NCBI GenBank assembly: GCA_020438135.1
Contig: JAGQVF010000187.1
Coordinates: forward strand, 1-42,744
From: Bacteroidales bacterium
Lineage (GTDB): Bacteria > Bacteroidota > Bacteroidia > Bacteroidales > JAADJA01
Reading direction: 5' to 3'
DNA length: 42,744 bases
Position numbers and translations under genes: made by a program. The notes beneath the pieces were generated by a model, which worked only from the letters and a program-made list of their open reading frames with translations, did not search any database and had not been told where the DNA came from. The stretch's first letter is position 1, and every line of letters begins with the position of its first letter. This document shows positions 1 to 9,165 of this stretch, piece by piece.

Positions 1-43
1 ATTATCATTTGGATTTTGGAATTTTAAAAGATTGGATTTTCAT

Positions 44-1831
44 CTAATCCAACTTCAGAACTGCCAAAAACGCCGATTGGGGAACTTCCACATTCCCTAC
101 CTGCCGCATCCGTTTTTTCCCTTTCTTTTGTTTTTCAAGGAGCTTCCGTTTACGGGTGATGTCGCCACCGTAACACTTGGCGGTTACGTCCTTGCGAAGT
201 GCTTTTACGGTTTCGCGGGCAATGATCTTTGATCCGATGGCCGCCTGAATCGCTACATCAAACTGCTGGCGTGGGATCAGCTCTTTCAGCTTTTCGCACA
301 TGCGCCGACCGAAATTATAGGCATTGTCGATATGTGTCAAAGTAGAGAGGGCATCCACGGTTTCGCCATTGAGGAGGATATCGAGTTTGATCAGTTTGGC
401 GGTTTGATAACCTTTCTGGTAATAGTCGAACGATGCATACCCTTTGGAAATGCTTTTCAGTTTGTCGTAAAAATCAAAAACGATCTCGCTCAAAGGCATC
501 TCAAAAGTAACCTCCACACGATCCGAACTCAGATAGACCTGGTTTTTTAAAACACCCCGTTTGTCGATGCAGAGGTTCATGATCGAGCCGACATACTCCG
601 ACTTGGAGATGATCTGAGCTACGATCACCGGTTCTTCAATATAGTCGATAAATTTTTGTTCGGGCATGCCTGACGGATTGTGCACTTCGATCACCTCCCC
701 CTTGTTGTTGATCACATTAAAAGAGACGTTGGGCACCGTGGTGATCACATCCATATCAAATTCACGGTCGAGGCGCTCCTGCACGATCTCCATATGTAGC
801 AGGCCGAGAAAACCGCAACGGAAACCAAATCCAAGTGCTGCCGACGACTCCGGTTCAAAACTGAGGGAGGCATCGTTCAGTTGCAGCTTTTCGATAGAAG
901 CACGCAAGTCCTCATAATCATCTGCATCCACCGGGTAGATTCCTGCAAACACCATTGGTTTCACATTTTCGAAACCGGCAATGGCCTTGTCGCTGGGCCG
1001 TTCCACATGGGTGATCGTATCCCCCACTTTCACCTCTTTAGATGTTTTTATGCCCGAGATAATATACCCCACCTCACCGGCGCTCAGCTTTTTGCGCGGT
1101 TCCATTCCAAGACGAAGAATACCGATCTCATCTGCATTATACTCTTTCCTGGTGGCCATAAATTTCACAAAATCTCCCTTTTCGAGGGTGCCGTTCATAA
1201 TTCTGAAATAGGCCACGATTCCACGATAACTGTTAAACACCGAATCGAAGATCAATGCCTGGAGAGGTGCATCAGGATCACCTACCGGATGGGGTATTTT
1301 TTTGATGATACGGTCGAGGATCGCTTCCACACCATAACCTGTTTTACCACTTGCTTCAAGGATATCTTCATGATCGCAGCCAATCAGGTCGACGATCTGG
1401 TCTTTCACCTCATCGATCATGGCCGCTTCAAGATCAACTTTGTTGAGTACCGGGATGATCTCGAGGTTGTGTTCGATGGCAAGATAGAGGTTGGAGATGG
1501 TTTGCGCCTGAATCCCCTGGGTAGCATCCACGATCAGCAGTGCTCCTTCGCAGGCAGCAATGGACCGCGACACTTCATATGAAAAATCGACGTGACCGGG
1601 GGTATCGATCAGGTTGAGGAAATATTTTTCGCCTTCATGCTCATATTCCATCCGGATGGCATGACTCTTAATGGTGATACCACGCTCGCGTTCAAGGTCC
1701 ATGCTATCGAGCACCTGATCCTGTTTATCGCGGTCGTCGAGGGTGTGGGTCATGTCTAAAAGCCTGTCTGCCAGGGTACTTTTACCGTGGTCGATATGGG
1801 CTATGATGCAGAAATTGCGGATGTTCTTCAA
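44..1831 (-). CDS. lepA: Elongation factor 4 (LepA), ribosome back-translocating GTPase
   Basis: This is a translational GTPase that acts on the ribosome and is related to EF-G. Visible GTPase motifs are AHIDHGKST (G1), DTPGH (G3) and NKVD (G4). The C-terminal part carries the LepA-specific region rich in Lys/Arg, ending near [20 protein letters not shown]. Length of about 595 residues is normal for the family. The open frame runs upstream to 1861, but that TTG lies inside a TAnnTTTG promoter box, so it is unlikely to be translated. I chose the TTG at 1831, which gives the usual family start (M)KNIRNF. No in-frame ATG exists between 1861 and the G1 motif. It is transcribed alone, away from the barrel protein gene at 2041. 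The last 43 bases of the window on this side show no clear terminator. Identification is secure; the exact start is inferred. Confidence 0.97.
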   Translation of the reverse strand: MKNIRNFCIIAHIDHGKSTLADRLLDMTHTLDDRDKQDQVLDSMDLERERGITIKSHAIRMEYEHEGEKYFLNLIDTPGHVDFSYEVSRSIAACEGALLIVDATQGIQAQTISNLYLAIEHNLEIIPVLNKVDLEAAMIDEVKDQIVDLIGCDHEDILEASGKTGYGVEAILDRIIKKIPHPVGDPDAPLQALIFDSVFNSYRGIVAYFRIMNGTLEKGDFVKFMATRKEYNADEIGILRLGMEPRKKLSAGEVGYIISGIKTSKEVKVGDTITHVERPSDKAIAGFENVKPMVFAGIYPVDADDYEDLRASIEKLQLNDASLSFEPESSAALGFGFRCGFLGLLHMEIVQERLDREFDMDVITTVPNVSFNVINNKGEVIEVHNPSGMPEQKFIDYIEEPVIVAQIISKSEYVGSIMNLCIDKRGVLKNQVYLSSDRVEVTFEMPLSEIVFDFYDKLKSISKGYASFDYYQKGYQTAKLIKLDILLNGETVDALSTLTHIDNAYNFGRRMCEKLKELIPRQQFDVAIQAAIGSKIIARETVKALRKDVTAKCYGGDITRKRKLLEKQKKGKKRMRQVGNVEVPQSAFLAVLKLD

Positions 1832-1858
1832 GTTGTTTGAGCATTTTAAATTTGGGTG

Positions 1859-1866
1859 CAAAGATA
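1859..1866 (-). promoter_or_regulatory. Likely -7 box of the lepA promoter
   Basis: The minus strand reads TATCTTTG, a full match to the Bacteroidota -7 consensus TAnnTTTG. A TTTG -33 element at the usual distance is not visible. It would give a leader of about 20 bases before the TTG start at 1831. Confidence 0.4.
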
Positions 1867-2017
1867 TGAATTTGTTTGAAGAATATGGCGAGGTGCGGGG
1901 TGCGGGGTTGTTTGGTTAAATGTTGAATTTGGTGAATCGGGGGCCGGCTGCATACTCGAAAGAATAAAAAACTATCACAAATGGTAGTATTGAGTTTAGA
2001 ATTATTTAAAAAAGTTT

Positions 2018-2025
2018 TACATTTG
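2018..2025 (+). promoter_or_regulatory. Possible -7 box upstream of the barrel protein
   Basis: TACATTTG matches TAnnTTTG and lies 15 bases before the TTG start at 2041, so the leader would be very short. A TTG at 1990-1992 is too far upstream (25 bases between elements) for the usual -33 spacing. Confidence 0.35.
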
Positions 2026-2040
2026 AAAAAATAAGAGATC

Positions 2041-2748
2041 TTGAAATATATTAGCCTTACCATAGTATTTGTAATTTTCAGCCAAATACTCTTTTCTCAG
2101 GAACCAGAAGTTAAAAAAGGAATTTTTGGATTTTCAGCAGGTTTTGCATTCCCTACCGGTAAATTTGCCGACGAAAAAGACCGGGTAGACAATTCGGGTT
2201 TCGCACTAACCGGCCAGCACTATGCACTTAAATTTGATTACCTTCTATCCGATAATTTTGGTATTGTCGGAACATATGGCCGAAGCATTTGCCCAATCAA
2301 TGAACATGATCTGATGACCGAAATATATGCATTGAATCCATTGGCATCATGGGAATTTGATGAAGGAGAATTTACCAGTTCCAGCTTTCTTGTTGGATTT
2401 AATATTCAGGGGATCGACAGGGGTTTTGGGTTTGATATGCGGTTGATGCTGGGTTTGGCATATGCCAGTCTGCCAAGGATCACTGCCGAAGGAACCGGAT
2501 ATGATGTTCCGGCTTATCTCACCATGCGAACATCCGGATCGTCATCCTTTGCCTATGACATCGGATTGGGCCTGAAATTTTACATCGGGAAACAAATAGC
2601 AATAATTACAGATGTTGACTACCTTGGATATAAACCCACATATGGTTTAAGCACTACCAGTAATTTTGGGTTCCAGTCGCAATCTACCTACTCCGAAAAA
2701 GTTAACCTTATAACCTGGACCGCCGGAATCGGTGTAAGATTCGAGTAA
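2041..2748 (+). CDS. Secreted outer-membrane beta-barrel-like protein
   Basis: This 235-residue protein begins with a signal peptide (MKYISLTIVFVIFSQILFSQ). The mature part alternates short amphipathic strands rich in Gly and aromatic residues: FGFSAGFAFP near the N-terminus, then DYLLSDNFGIVGTYG, MLGLAYASLPR, AYDIGLGLKFYIG, and a final strand WTAGIGVRFE ending at an aromatic/acidic terminus. This is the usual look of small 8-stranded barrels in Bacteroidota (porin-family or OmpA-like fold). The start codon is TTG; it is the only one that keeps the signal peptide, and no upstream ATG is available. No enzymatic motif is seen, so the cargo or role is unknown. It stands alone, divergent from lepA, with the permease gene starting about 160 bases downstream. 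Confidence 0.75.
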   Translation: MKYISLTIVFVIFSQILFSQEPEVKKGIFGFSAGFAFPTGKFADEKDRVDNSGFALTGQHYALKFDYLLSDNFGIVGTYGRSICPINEHDLMTEIYALNPLASWEFDEGEFTSSSFLVGFNIQGIDRGFGFDMRLMLGLAYASLPRITAEGTGYDVPAYLTMRTSGSSSFAYDIGLGLKFYIGKQIAIITDVDYLGYKPTYGLSTTSNFGFQSQSTYSEKVNLITWTAGIGVRFE

Positions 2749-2907
2749 AACGAATTTGATCCTGATTCCATTTGAAGTTTTTATATGGCCTGACAATCAT
2801 TATTTCATTCAATACAGCCATATCCGATTTGACGTTTGGAATTATGTAATTTTATATTTTCTTCTGATCACGGATCATACATTGTAATTTTCAAACATAA
2901 ATCTATT

Positions 2908-4191
2908 ATGAATAAAAAGATCAATCTGCTATCGGCAATTTCGATTGGTGTTGGAGGTATGGTAGGCGGCGGTATATTCGCTGTTCTCGGACTGGCAGTT
3001 TCTTTTTCCAGAGGAGCCACCCCGGTTTCGTTCCTGGTAGCCGGCCTCATTGCATTGATCACCTCCTACAGTTACATCAAATTATCCACAGCTTATCCCG
3101 ACCGGGGCGGAACCGTTAAATTTATCAACCAGGGTTTCGGGGAAACGATTTTCAGCGGTGGCATCAACAACTTGCTTTGGATCAGCTATATTATCATGCT
3201 TTCCTTATACGCCTCAGCTTTTGGATCGTATGCTCCCAACCTCTTTACAATTTATGGAAATGATATTGATTTTCATCTGTATGTCAGTGGAATCATTGTG
3301 CTTGCATCGATTATCAACTATGCGAGTATCAAAATTGTAGGAGCCATTGAGTCGTATGCTGTTTTTATAAAGGTTGTGATACTGATCGCGTTTGTTGGGA
3401 TCGGTCTGTATGGTTTGATCGGAAACGCTAACCTCGAACAGCTCAATCCCGACAACTGGGCCACCCCAATCAAAATTATCGGAGGAGGAATGGTGATATT
3501 TGTTGCATATGAAGGATTTGAACTCATTGCCAACGCCGTTCCGGATATTAAAAACCCCGAAAGGAATATTTCCCGGGCTTATTATTACTCCATTATTTTT
3601 GTAATTGTCCTTTACATCGTTATTGCCATTGTAACGGTTGGATCGCTTTCATACAGCGAAATTGCCAAAGCCGAAGATTATGTGCTTGCAGAGGCTGCCA
3701 AACCGATGCTCGGTCGAACAGGCTTCACAATCATCACCATCGCGGCGCTCATTTCTACATTTTCAGCTATTAATGCTTCACTTTACGGAGGTTCGAGAGT
3801 GAGTTTTGAAATATCCGAAGACGATGAATTACCGCATCAGTTAACTTTTAATTTATGGAATCATCCGTTGGGCTTGATGATCACTGCGCTTGCAACCTTG
3901 CTGATGGCAAACCTGTTGAAGCTTGAGAGTATCTCCACGGCGGGCAGCGTTGGATTTCTTCTCATCTTTTCTGTGGTAAACCTGGTGGGATTTAAGCTTG
4001 CCGAAAAAACACACAGCAGCAAATCAATACCCCTCATCGGTTTTCTGCTTTGTGCCACAGCCCTTGTGGTCCTTTTTCTACAACAGGCTTCATCCAATAT
4101 ATCGGGTTTAATCATTCCGGTATCGATCGTAGCCGGTTGCTTCATTATCGAATGGATATATAAAAAAACAGATCATACAAATAAGCACTAG
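2908..4191 (+). CDS. APC-superfamily amino acid permease
   Basis: This is an inner-membrane amino acid transporter of the APC (amino acid-polyamine-organocation) superfamily. The diagnostic first-helix motif GVGGMVGGGIFAVLG sits at about residues 14-28, followed by roughly eleven further hydrophobic stretches. A charged loop with NAVPDIKNPERNISRAYYYS between helices 6 and 7 matches the conserved 'P(E)(R)xIPRA' segment of the family. The length of 427 residues is typical. The open frame extends to 2836, but the added residues are not part of the family, so I start at the ATG at 2908, directly before MNKKINLLSAISIG. The substrate cannot be read from the sequence. It precedes the proton ATPase by 250 bases and may or may not be functionally linked to it. 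Confidence 0.85.
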   Translation: MNKKINLLSAISIGVGGMVGGGIFAVLGLAVSFSRGATPVSFLVAGLIALITSYSYIKLSTAYPDRGGTVKFINQGFGETIFSGGINNLLWISYIIMLSLYASAFGSYAPNLFTIYGNDIDFHLYVSGIIVLASIINYASIKIVGAIESYAVFIKVVILIAFVGIGLYGLIGNANLEQLNPDNWATPIKIIGGGMVIFVAYEGFELIANAVPDIKNPERNISRAYYYSIIFVIVLYIVIAIVTVGSLSYSEIAKAEDYVLAEAAKPMLGRTGFTIITIAALISTFSAINASLYGGSRVSFEISEDDELPHQLTFNLWNHPLGLMITALATLLMANLLKLESISTAGSVGFLLIFSVVNLVGFKLAEKTHSSKSIPLIGFLLCATALVVLFLQQASSNISGLIIPVSIVAGCFIIEWIYKKTDHTNKH

Positions 4192-4442
4192 GTTTTACGG
4201 CTTGTACCAAATGATTACAATTGTTGCTCAGCATGACAATTGTTAAATTTTATGATTAACTTTCAAAAGCCTATCCTTGCCGATCTGTCAGTTAATATCT
4301 TTCTGAATCTAATGTTATTCCTTTTGATAGCAGACGTTTCGTTGCCTTTTTATAATTGTCAGGAAACGTTAAACAATCTTAATAATCAGACATTTCCGGT
4401 TTAACGGAATGTATATTGATCCGGTGATCGAAAATTGAAGCT

Positions 4443-6878
4443 ATGCAAACAAAACGCAGAATTTCAATTGACGAAGCGTACCGCCAATATGAAACCTCAA
4501 ACAAAGGACTTCACACCGATGAAGTAAATTCAAGGTTAAAAAAATACGGACCCAATCAAATCGCTGAAAAAAAGCAAAGTCCCATCCTCAAATTCCTGAA
4601 ATATTTCTGGGGGCCCATTCCATGGATGATAGAGGCTGCTGTGATCCTTTCGGCTGTGGTAGCTGACTGGACCGATTTCGGAATTATTCTGCTATTACTG
4701 ATCACCAATGCTGTAGTTGGGTTTATTGAAGAATTCCAGGCCGATAACGCGGTGGAAGCTTTAAAAAAATCGTTGGCAGTAAAGGCCAGGGCACTTCGCG
4801 ACGGAAACTGGAAAACCCTCGACGCTTCAGGGTTGGTGCCGGGCGATATCATCCGTGTACGTTTGGGTGATGTTGTTCCGGCAGATGCCCTGATCATCGA
4901 CGGAGAAAACATACAGGCCGACCAATCTGCTTTGACCGGAGAATCTCTACCTGTTAAAAAAGAAAAATCCGATGAAATTTTTTCAGGGTCCATCATCAAA
5001 CAGGGTGAGGCCACCGCTTTGATAACCGCCACCGGGATCCATACCTTTTTCGGAAAAACCACTTCTTTGATGGAAGATGCCCATACCACCAGCCATTTCC
5101 AGAAAGCAGTGCTCAAGATCGGGAATTACCTGATCATCATTGCCCTCGTTTTAGTTGCTACCATTCTTGCAGTAAGCATTTTCAGGGGAGATGAATTTTT
5201 AACTATCCTCCGGTTTTGCCTCGTGCTGACCATTGCTGCCATTCCGGTAGCCATGCCAACGGTTTTATCGGTTACGATGGTTGTAGGGGCCAAATTATTG
5301 TCGAAAAAGCAGGCCGTTGTGCGTAAACTGTCATCCATTGAAGAAATGGCAGGTGTAGATGTGTTGTGTTCGGATAAAACAGGAACCCTTACTAAAAACA
5401 AACTGGAAGTCGGTGAGATAATCAGGCTGAATGGTCATCCCGGAGATGAAATCCTTTGTTATGCAAAGCTTGCTTCCCGGGCTGAAAATGACGACCCGAT
5501 CGATACGGCAGTTTTAAATGCAAATGCGGGAACCTCGGCACAAAAACATTTCCAAACACTGAATTTTAAGCCATTTGATCCGGTAATCAAACGAACCGAG
5601 GCAAAAGTGAAAGACGATAGAGGGCACACTTTCCTGGTTTCGAAAGGAGCTCCACAAGTGATCCTTGATCTGTGCAAGCCGGATGAAAAAACTTCTGCCC
5701 ATGTGAAAGATGAGATTGATGAACTGGCCGGCAGGGGTTATCGTTCGCTGGGTGTTGCTGTTGCTGACGATGAAAAACACTGGCAATATCTGGGATTGCT
5801 ACCATTGCTTGATCCACCGCGAGAAGACAGCAAAGAAGTGATCGACCAGGCTAAAAAAATGGGAATAACGGTAAAAATGGTTACGGGCGACCAGGAAGCC
5901 ATTGCCCGTGAAACCGCTTCAAAACTTGGTATTGGGAACAACGTTCTGAATGCCGGCCTTTTTAAAGATACCAAACACCATGAAGCCGGCCGGATGGAGG
6001 ATCGAATCGAAGAGGCCAATGTATTTGCTGAAGTTTATCCCGAACACAAATACCACATTGTGGATGTGCTGCAAAAGAAAAATCACATCGTAGGCATGAC
6101 CGGCGATGGTGTAAACGATGCTCCAGCGCTGAAAAAAGCCGATGCCGGAATCGCCGTTTCGGGCGCTACAGATGCAGCACGGGCAGCCTCAGCCATGGTG
6201 TTGCTCACCCCTGGATTATCAGTCATTATCGATGCCATCAAAGAGAGCCGCAAAATCTTTCAACGGATGAACAGCTATACCATTTACCGGATCACCGAAA
6301 CCATACGGGTGTTGTTTTTCATGACTTTATCGATACTCACTTTTAACTTTTACCCGGTAACTGCGGTTATGATCGTATTACTGGCCCTGCTTAATGATGG
6401 AGCTATCATCTCCATCGCCTACGACCGGGCCAAAAGCTCAATGCACCCCGAAGCCTGGAAGATGCCGCTGGTATTTACCTTAAGCACTGTGTTAGGGGTC
6501 ATCGGCGTCATTGAATCATTCGGGTTGCTCTATATCGGGAAACAATATCTTGGTATGTCGCAGGAAATATTGCAAACCCTAATCTACCTGAAACTTTCGG
6601 TTGCTGGCCACCTCACGATATTTGTTACCCGTACCCGGAAAAATTTCTGGACAGACCGTCCTTCAAATACTTTGCTTTTTGCCGTGATCATTACACAAGC
6701 CATAGCTACTCTCATTGCGGTGTACGGACTTTTTATGACTCCCTTGGGATGGAAACTTGCCGGGATTGTTTGGGCCTATTGTATTGCCTGGTTCCTGGTG
6801 GAAGACGCCGCCAAAGTGATGATCTATAAAATGGTGGAATCGCATAACCCGCTTGCTAAAGTGATAAACACAAAATAA
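4443..6878 (+). CDS. Plasma-membrane proton-efflux P-type ATPase (type IIIA)
   Basis: This is an 811-residue ATP-driven cation pump that most resembles the plant/fungal proton ATPases, which export protons across the cytoplasmic membrane. Visible signatures are TGES in the actuator domain (165-168), the phosphorylated aspartate D311 within CSDKTGTLTKNKL, and TGDGVNDAP (553-561). In the sixth membrane segment, ALLNDG places D652 where plant AHA2 has its proton-carrying Asp (D684, known from that family). An N-terminal cation-ATPase domain is present (residues 5-70). The regulatory C-terminal extension of the plant enzymes is absent. A HEAT-repeat gene follows after 32 bases and is probably co-transcribed. 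Pump class is well supported; proton specificity is inferred from similarity and D652. Confidence 0.92.
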   Translation: MQTKRRISIDEAYRQYETSNKGLHTDEVNSRLKKYGPNQIAEKKQSPILKFLKYFWGPIPWMIEAAVILSAVVADWTDFGIILLLLITNAVVGFIEEFQADNAVEALKKSLAVKARALRDGNWKTLDASGLVPGDIIRVRLGDVVPADALIIDGENIQADQSALTGESLPVKKEKSDEIFSGSIIKQGEATALITATGIHTFFGKTTSLMEDAHTTSHFQKAVLKIGNYLIIIALVLVATILAVSIFRGDEFLTILRFCLVLTIAAIPVAMPTVLSVTMVVGAKLLSKKQAVVRKLSSIEEMAGVDVLCSDKTGTLTKNKLEVGEIIRLNGHPGDEILCYAKLASRAENDDPIDTAVLNANAGTSAQKHFQTLNFKPFDPVIKRTEAKVKDDRGHTFLVSKGAPQVILDLCKPDEKTSAHVKDEIDELAGRGYRSLGVAVADDEKHWQYLGLLPLLDPPREDSKEVIDQAKKMGITVKMVTGDQEAIARETASKLGIGNNVLNAGLFKDTKHHEAGRMEDRIEEANVFAEVYPEHKYHIVDVLQKKNHIVGMTGDGVNDAPALKKADAGIAVSGATDAARAASAMVLLTPGLSVIIDAIKESRKIFQRMNSYTIYRITETIRVLFFMTLSILTFNFYPVTAVMIVLLALLNDGAIISIAYDRAKSSMHPEAWKMPLVFTLSTVLGVIGVIESFGLLYIGKQYLGMSQEILQTLIYLKLSVAGHLTIFVTRTRKNFWTDRPSNTLLFAVIITQAIATLIAVYGLFMTPLGWKLAGIVWAYCIAWFLVEDAAKVMIYKMVESHNPLAKVINTK

Positions 6879-6910
6879 AATATAATGAAAACGCTTAAAA
6901 ACTAAATACG

Positions 6911-7453
6911 ATGAAAACAAATGAAATTCATGAAACAGGAATTAAAGAAGAAAAATTACAACCCGAAGTAAGGGCATTATTGAACGACCTCATGTCGGGA
7001 AACACCATCAAACGGAAAGAAGCCAGGCACTGGCTGGAATCGCAGGGAGAGGATGTGCTTGACGACCTGCATTATTTGTTACGGGCAAAAGATCATCAGC
7101 TACGTTGGGAAGCTGCCAAAGCACTCGAAGACATCGCTTCTTCCAAAAGCATTCCGGTATTTATTAAACTGATGCATAACCACGAAACCGAATTTAGATG
7201 GATGGCTGCGGAAGGATTACGCAAAATTGGAAAAGAAAGCATCCCGGCAGTACTTGAGCTGGTTGAAAACAGTGGACAATCGGTACATATCCGCCAGGGA
7301 GCGCATCATGTTTTGAATGCATTGTATTCCGAACAGGAAAAGCTGGAACAGAAAAACCTGATGGATGCACTCTCGAACAGCAACGAACTGGGCGAAACCG
7401 CTCCCGTGTGGGCGGAAGAAGCACTCGAACGGTTATCAAAACGTATTGTATAG
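6911..7453 (+). CDS. HEAT-repeat protein linked to the proton ATPase
   Basis: This 180-residue cytoplasmic protein has no signal peptide. It is built from helical HEAT-like (PBS-lyase type) repeats of about 30 residues, recognisable as LRWEAAKALEDIAS, FRWMAAEGLRKIG and IRQGAHHVLNAL, each preceded by a helix such as IPVFIKLM or IPAVLELV. Such repeats form protein-binding solenoids and have no catalytic activity by themselves. The gene starts 32 bases after the ATPase stop and is followed by a terminator at 7490-7520, so the two most likely share a transcript. A role in regulating or scaffolding the pump is a context-based guess. Confidence 0.85.
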   Translation: MKTNEIHETGIKEEKLQPEVRALLNDLMSGNTIKRKEARHWLESQGEDVLDDLHYLLRAKDHQLRWEAAKALEDIASSKSIPVFIKLMHNHETEFRWMAAEGLRKIGKESIPAVLELVENSGQSVHIRQGAHHVLNALYSEQEKLEQKNLMDALSNSNELGETAPVWAEEALERLSKRIV

Positions 7454-7489
7454 CTTCGGATAACTTTCAACGCTCGTTCACACGGATGA

Positions 7490-7520
7490 CTAACTGCCCT
7501 ATAAAGCAGGTAGTTTTTTT
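7490..7520 (+). terminator. Rho-independent terminator after the ATPase/HEAT unit
   Basis: Arms CTAACTGC (7490-7497) and GCAGGTAG (7506-7513) pair with one mismatch around an 8-base loop, followed by seven T residues (7514-7520). Confidence 0.75.
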
Positions 7521-7558
7521 CGGAATAAAAAAATCATGAAACCTGAAAATACATTCAA

Positions 7559-8704
7559 ATGAAAGATCTTGATATTTTAATTGTGGGTGCAGGTATTGCC
7601 GGGCTAACAGCCGCTGCATTGTTAAAAAAGGAAGGAGCAGAACCAACCATTATCGAAAGAGAAAAAGCAGAAGATTATAACAGATCGGGCTATATGCTGG
7701 GTTTATTGCCGCTTGGTGGAAGAGTTTTGACAGCCTTAGACCTGCAAAATTCCTATTTCAACCATAGCATTGAAATGCAACAATATGAAATTCACAAGGA
7801 AGATGGCACCTTAAACAAAGCATATTCACTGGATTTCATCAATAAAACTTATGGTTCATATCGCGGTATTGCGAGGCAGGAACTGATTGATATTTTGCTC
7901 AGCAAGCTAAATAAAACCAGGATAATTTTTGGAAATACGGTAAAAGAAATCGAAAATACAGATCACAAAGTACAGGTAAAATTTAGTTGGGATGAGTTTT
8001 CAGAATATGACGTGGTAATCATTGCTGACGGTATGCACTCCGAAACGAGGAAATTGCTTTGGGATCATAACGAATATGAATATGTTGACACCCATTGGGG
8101 TGGATGGGTTGAGTGGCTTGAAGGACATGAACTCAAAGCCTATAAAGAATATTGGGGAGCATCATCATTTATGGGATTATATCCTGTAAAAGATAAAATC
8201 GGGGTTTTCCTGGGAGGCCCGGTCAAATTGATAAAGAAAGAAGGTGTCGCGCAATTTTCAAAGAAAATAAAGAGAGATGTTTTACCCGAATATAAAATCC
8301 TGCAAAATGCCCTCGAACAGTTTCAAAAATCTGACCATCCTTTCTTTTGGGAATTTTATGATGTAAGGACCCCTGAATGGAGAAAAGGGAAGGTGATTTT
8401 ATTGGGCGATGCAGCCTGCGGTTTTTTACCGACGGCCGGTGTTGGTGCATCCATGGCGATGGACTCAGCAGCAGCACTGGTGGATGAATTGACCAGAACT
8501 GATAAACATCACATCGAATACGGATTGCGATTATTTGAGAAAAGACAAAAGGAACGAGTTGAAAAAGCTCAAACCGACTCCCGTAATCTGGGTAGTTTGA
8601 TGTTTGTAAAATCAAACGTGCTGGCAGGCATTCGCGATTATGCCATCCGGTTCTACACTTTAAGAGAATTGGTGAAAAACATCAGTAAAACAATGGAAGG
8701 TTAA
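7559..8704 (+). CDS. FAD-dependent monooxygenase (UbiH/PHBH/TetX-like family)
   Basis: This is a 381-residue single-component flavoprotein of the para-hydroxybenzoate hydroxylase fold. The nucleotide-binding motif GAGIAG lies at residues 10-15, with E33-R34 at the end of the second strand binding the ribose. The family 'DG' motif is D157-G158, and the second FAD motif LGDAACGFLPTAGVG holds G283-D284. Family members hydroxylate or oxidise small aromatic or polycyclic compounds using NAD(P)H and O2, and some (TetX) inactivate antibiotics. The substrate here is unknown. The C-terminus ends near residue 381 with a helix after KSNVLAGIRDYAIRFY. It is monocistronic: a terminator lies before it and it converges on the 1800-residue gene. 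Confidence 0.88.
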   Translation: MKDLDILIVGAGIAGLTAAALLKKEGAEPTIIEREKAEDYNRSGYMLGLLPLGGRVLTALDLQNSYFNHSIEMQQYEIHKEDGTLNKAYSLDFINKTYGSYRGIARQELIDILLSKLNKTRIIFGNTVKEIENTDHKVQVKFSWDEFSEYDVVIIADGMHSETRKLLWDHNEYEYVDTHWGGWVEWLEGHELKAYKEYWGASSFMGLYPVKDKIGVFLGGPVKLIKKEGVAQFSKKIKRDVLPEYKILQNALEQFQKSDHPFFWEFYDVRTPEWRKGKVILLGDAACGFLPTAGVGASMAMDSAAALVDELTRTDKHHIEYGLRLFEKRQKERVEKAQTDSRNLGSLMFVKSNVLAGIRDYAIRFYTLRELVKNISKTMEG

Positions 8705-8941
8705 ACAAAAAATTGTTTGAGTGAAGGCTGGCCAATAACCAGGTTATTCTTTTCCTTTCTTAAGGTAAAAATAAGCAATATCCTCATTTACACCTGCCCG
8801 ATGCTGAGTTATTGTACAAACCATACATAATTACGGATGAAAGGATACCCTGAAAGGATAAAGCGATATACCCGGCCTATAGTATTTGTTTGCCCAAAGA
8901 AACGTTTTCTTTGCAAAACTCAACAAATTGTATTGATTGTT

Positions 8942-8975
8942 TAATAACTATTGTATTGAATTTTCATAGTTATTA
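8942..8975. repeat. Perfect 10-base inverted repeat in the convergent intergenic region
   Basis: TAATAACTAT (8942-8951) is matched exactly by ATAGTTATTA (8966-8975) across a 14-base loop. It is A/T-dominated with no U-tract next to it, so I do not call it a terminator. Confidence 0.6.
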
Positions 8976-9123
8976 TTCCCATATTTAATACCTATTATTC
9001 TTATGTTTAATATCTTTCATATTTCTTATAGATATTAATGAACCTACGGATGCACCGGGTTCTGTTGATCAGGCAATTAGGAGGCCTGCTCCATAATATC
9101 GTTCGACTTCCCTAACCTTAATT

Positions 9124-9157
9124 AAAAAAAAACAGCCACCCGGTCGGAATGGCTGTT
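9124..9157 (-). terminator. Rho-independent terminator of the 1800-residue protein gene
   Basis: On the minus strand the arms AACAGCCA (9157-9150) and TGGCTGTT (9138-9131) pair perfectly around an 11-base loop and run into a T tract (plus-strand A's 9124-9132). It begins 9 bases after the stop codon. Confidence 0.85.
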
Positions 9158-9165
9158 CAGTCGTT

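Larger units (their letters stand above)
8705..9165. other. 461-base intergenic region between convergent genes
   Basis: No open frame here looks coding. The region is AT-rich. It contains a perfect 10-base inverted repeat (8942-8951 with 8966-8975) and, close to the right end, the terminator of the minus-strand gene. Shorter imperfect hairpins at 8703-8718 and 8734-8748 follow the monooxygenase stop, but neither has a convincing U-tract. Confidence 0.6.

Noticed and set aside
881-1582. A 233-codon plus-strand open frame opposite lepA
   Set aside because: It is fully antisense to a conserved gene, has no recognisable motif, and is explained by the codon pattern of lepA.
8703-8748. Two short hairpins after the monooxygenase stop as a terminator
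   Set aside because: Stems are only 6-7 bases, AT-rich, and are not followed by a clear T tract.
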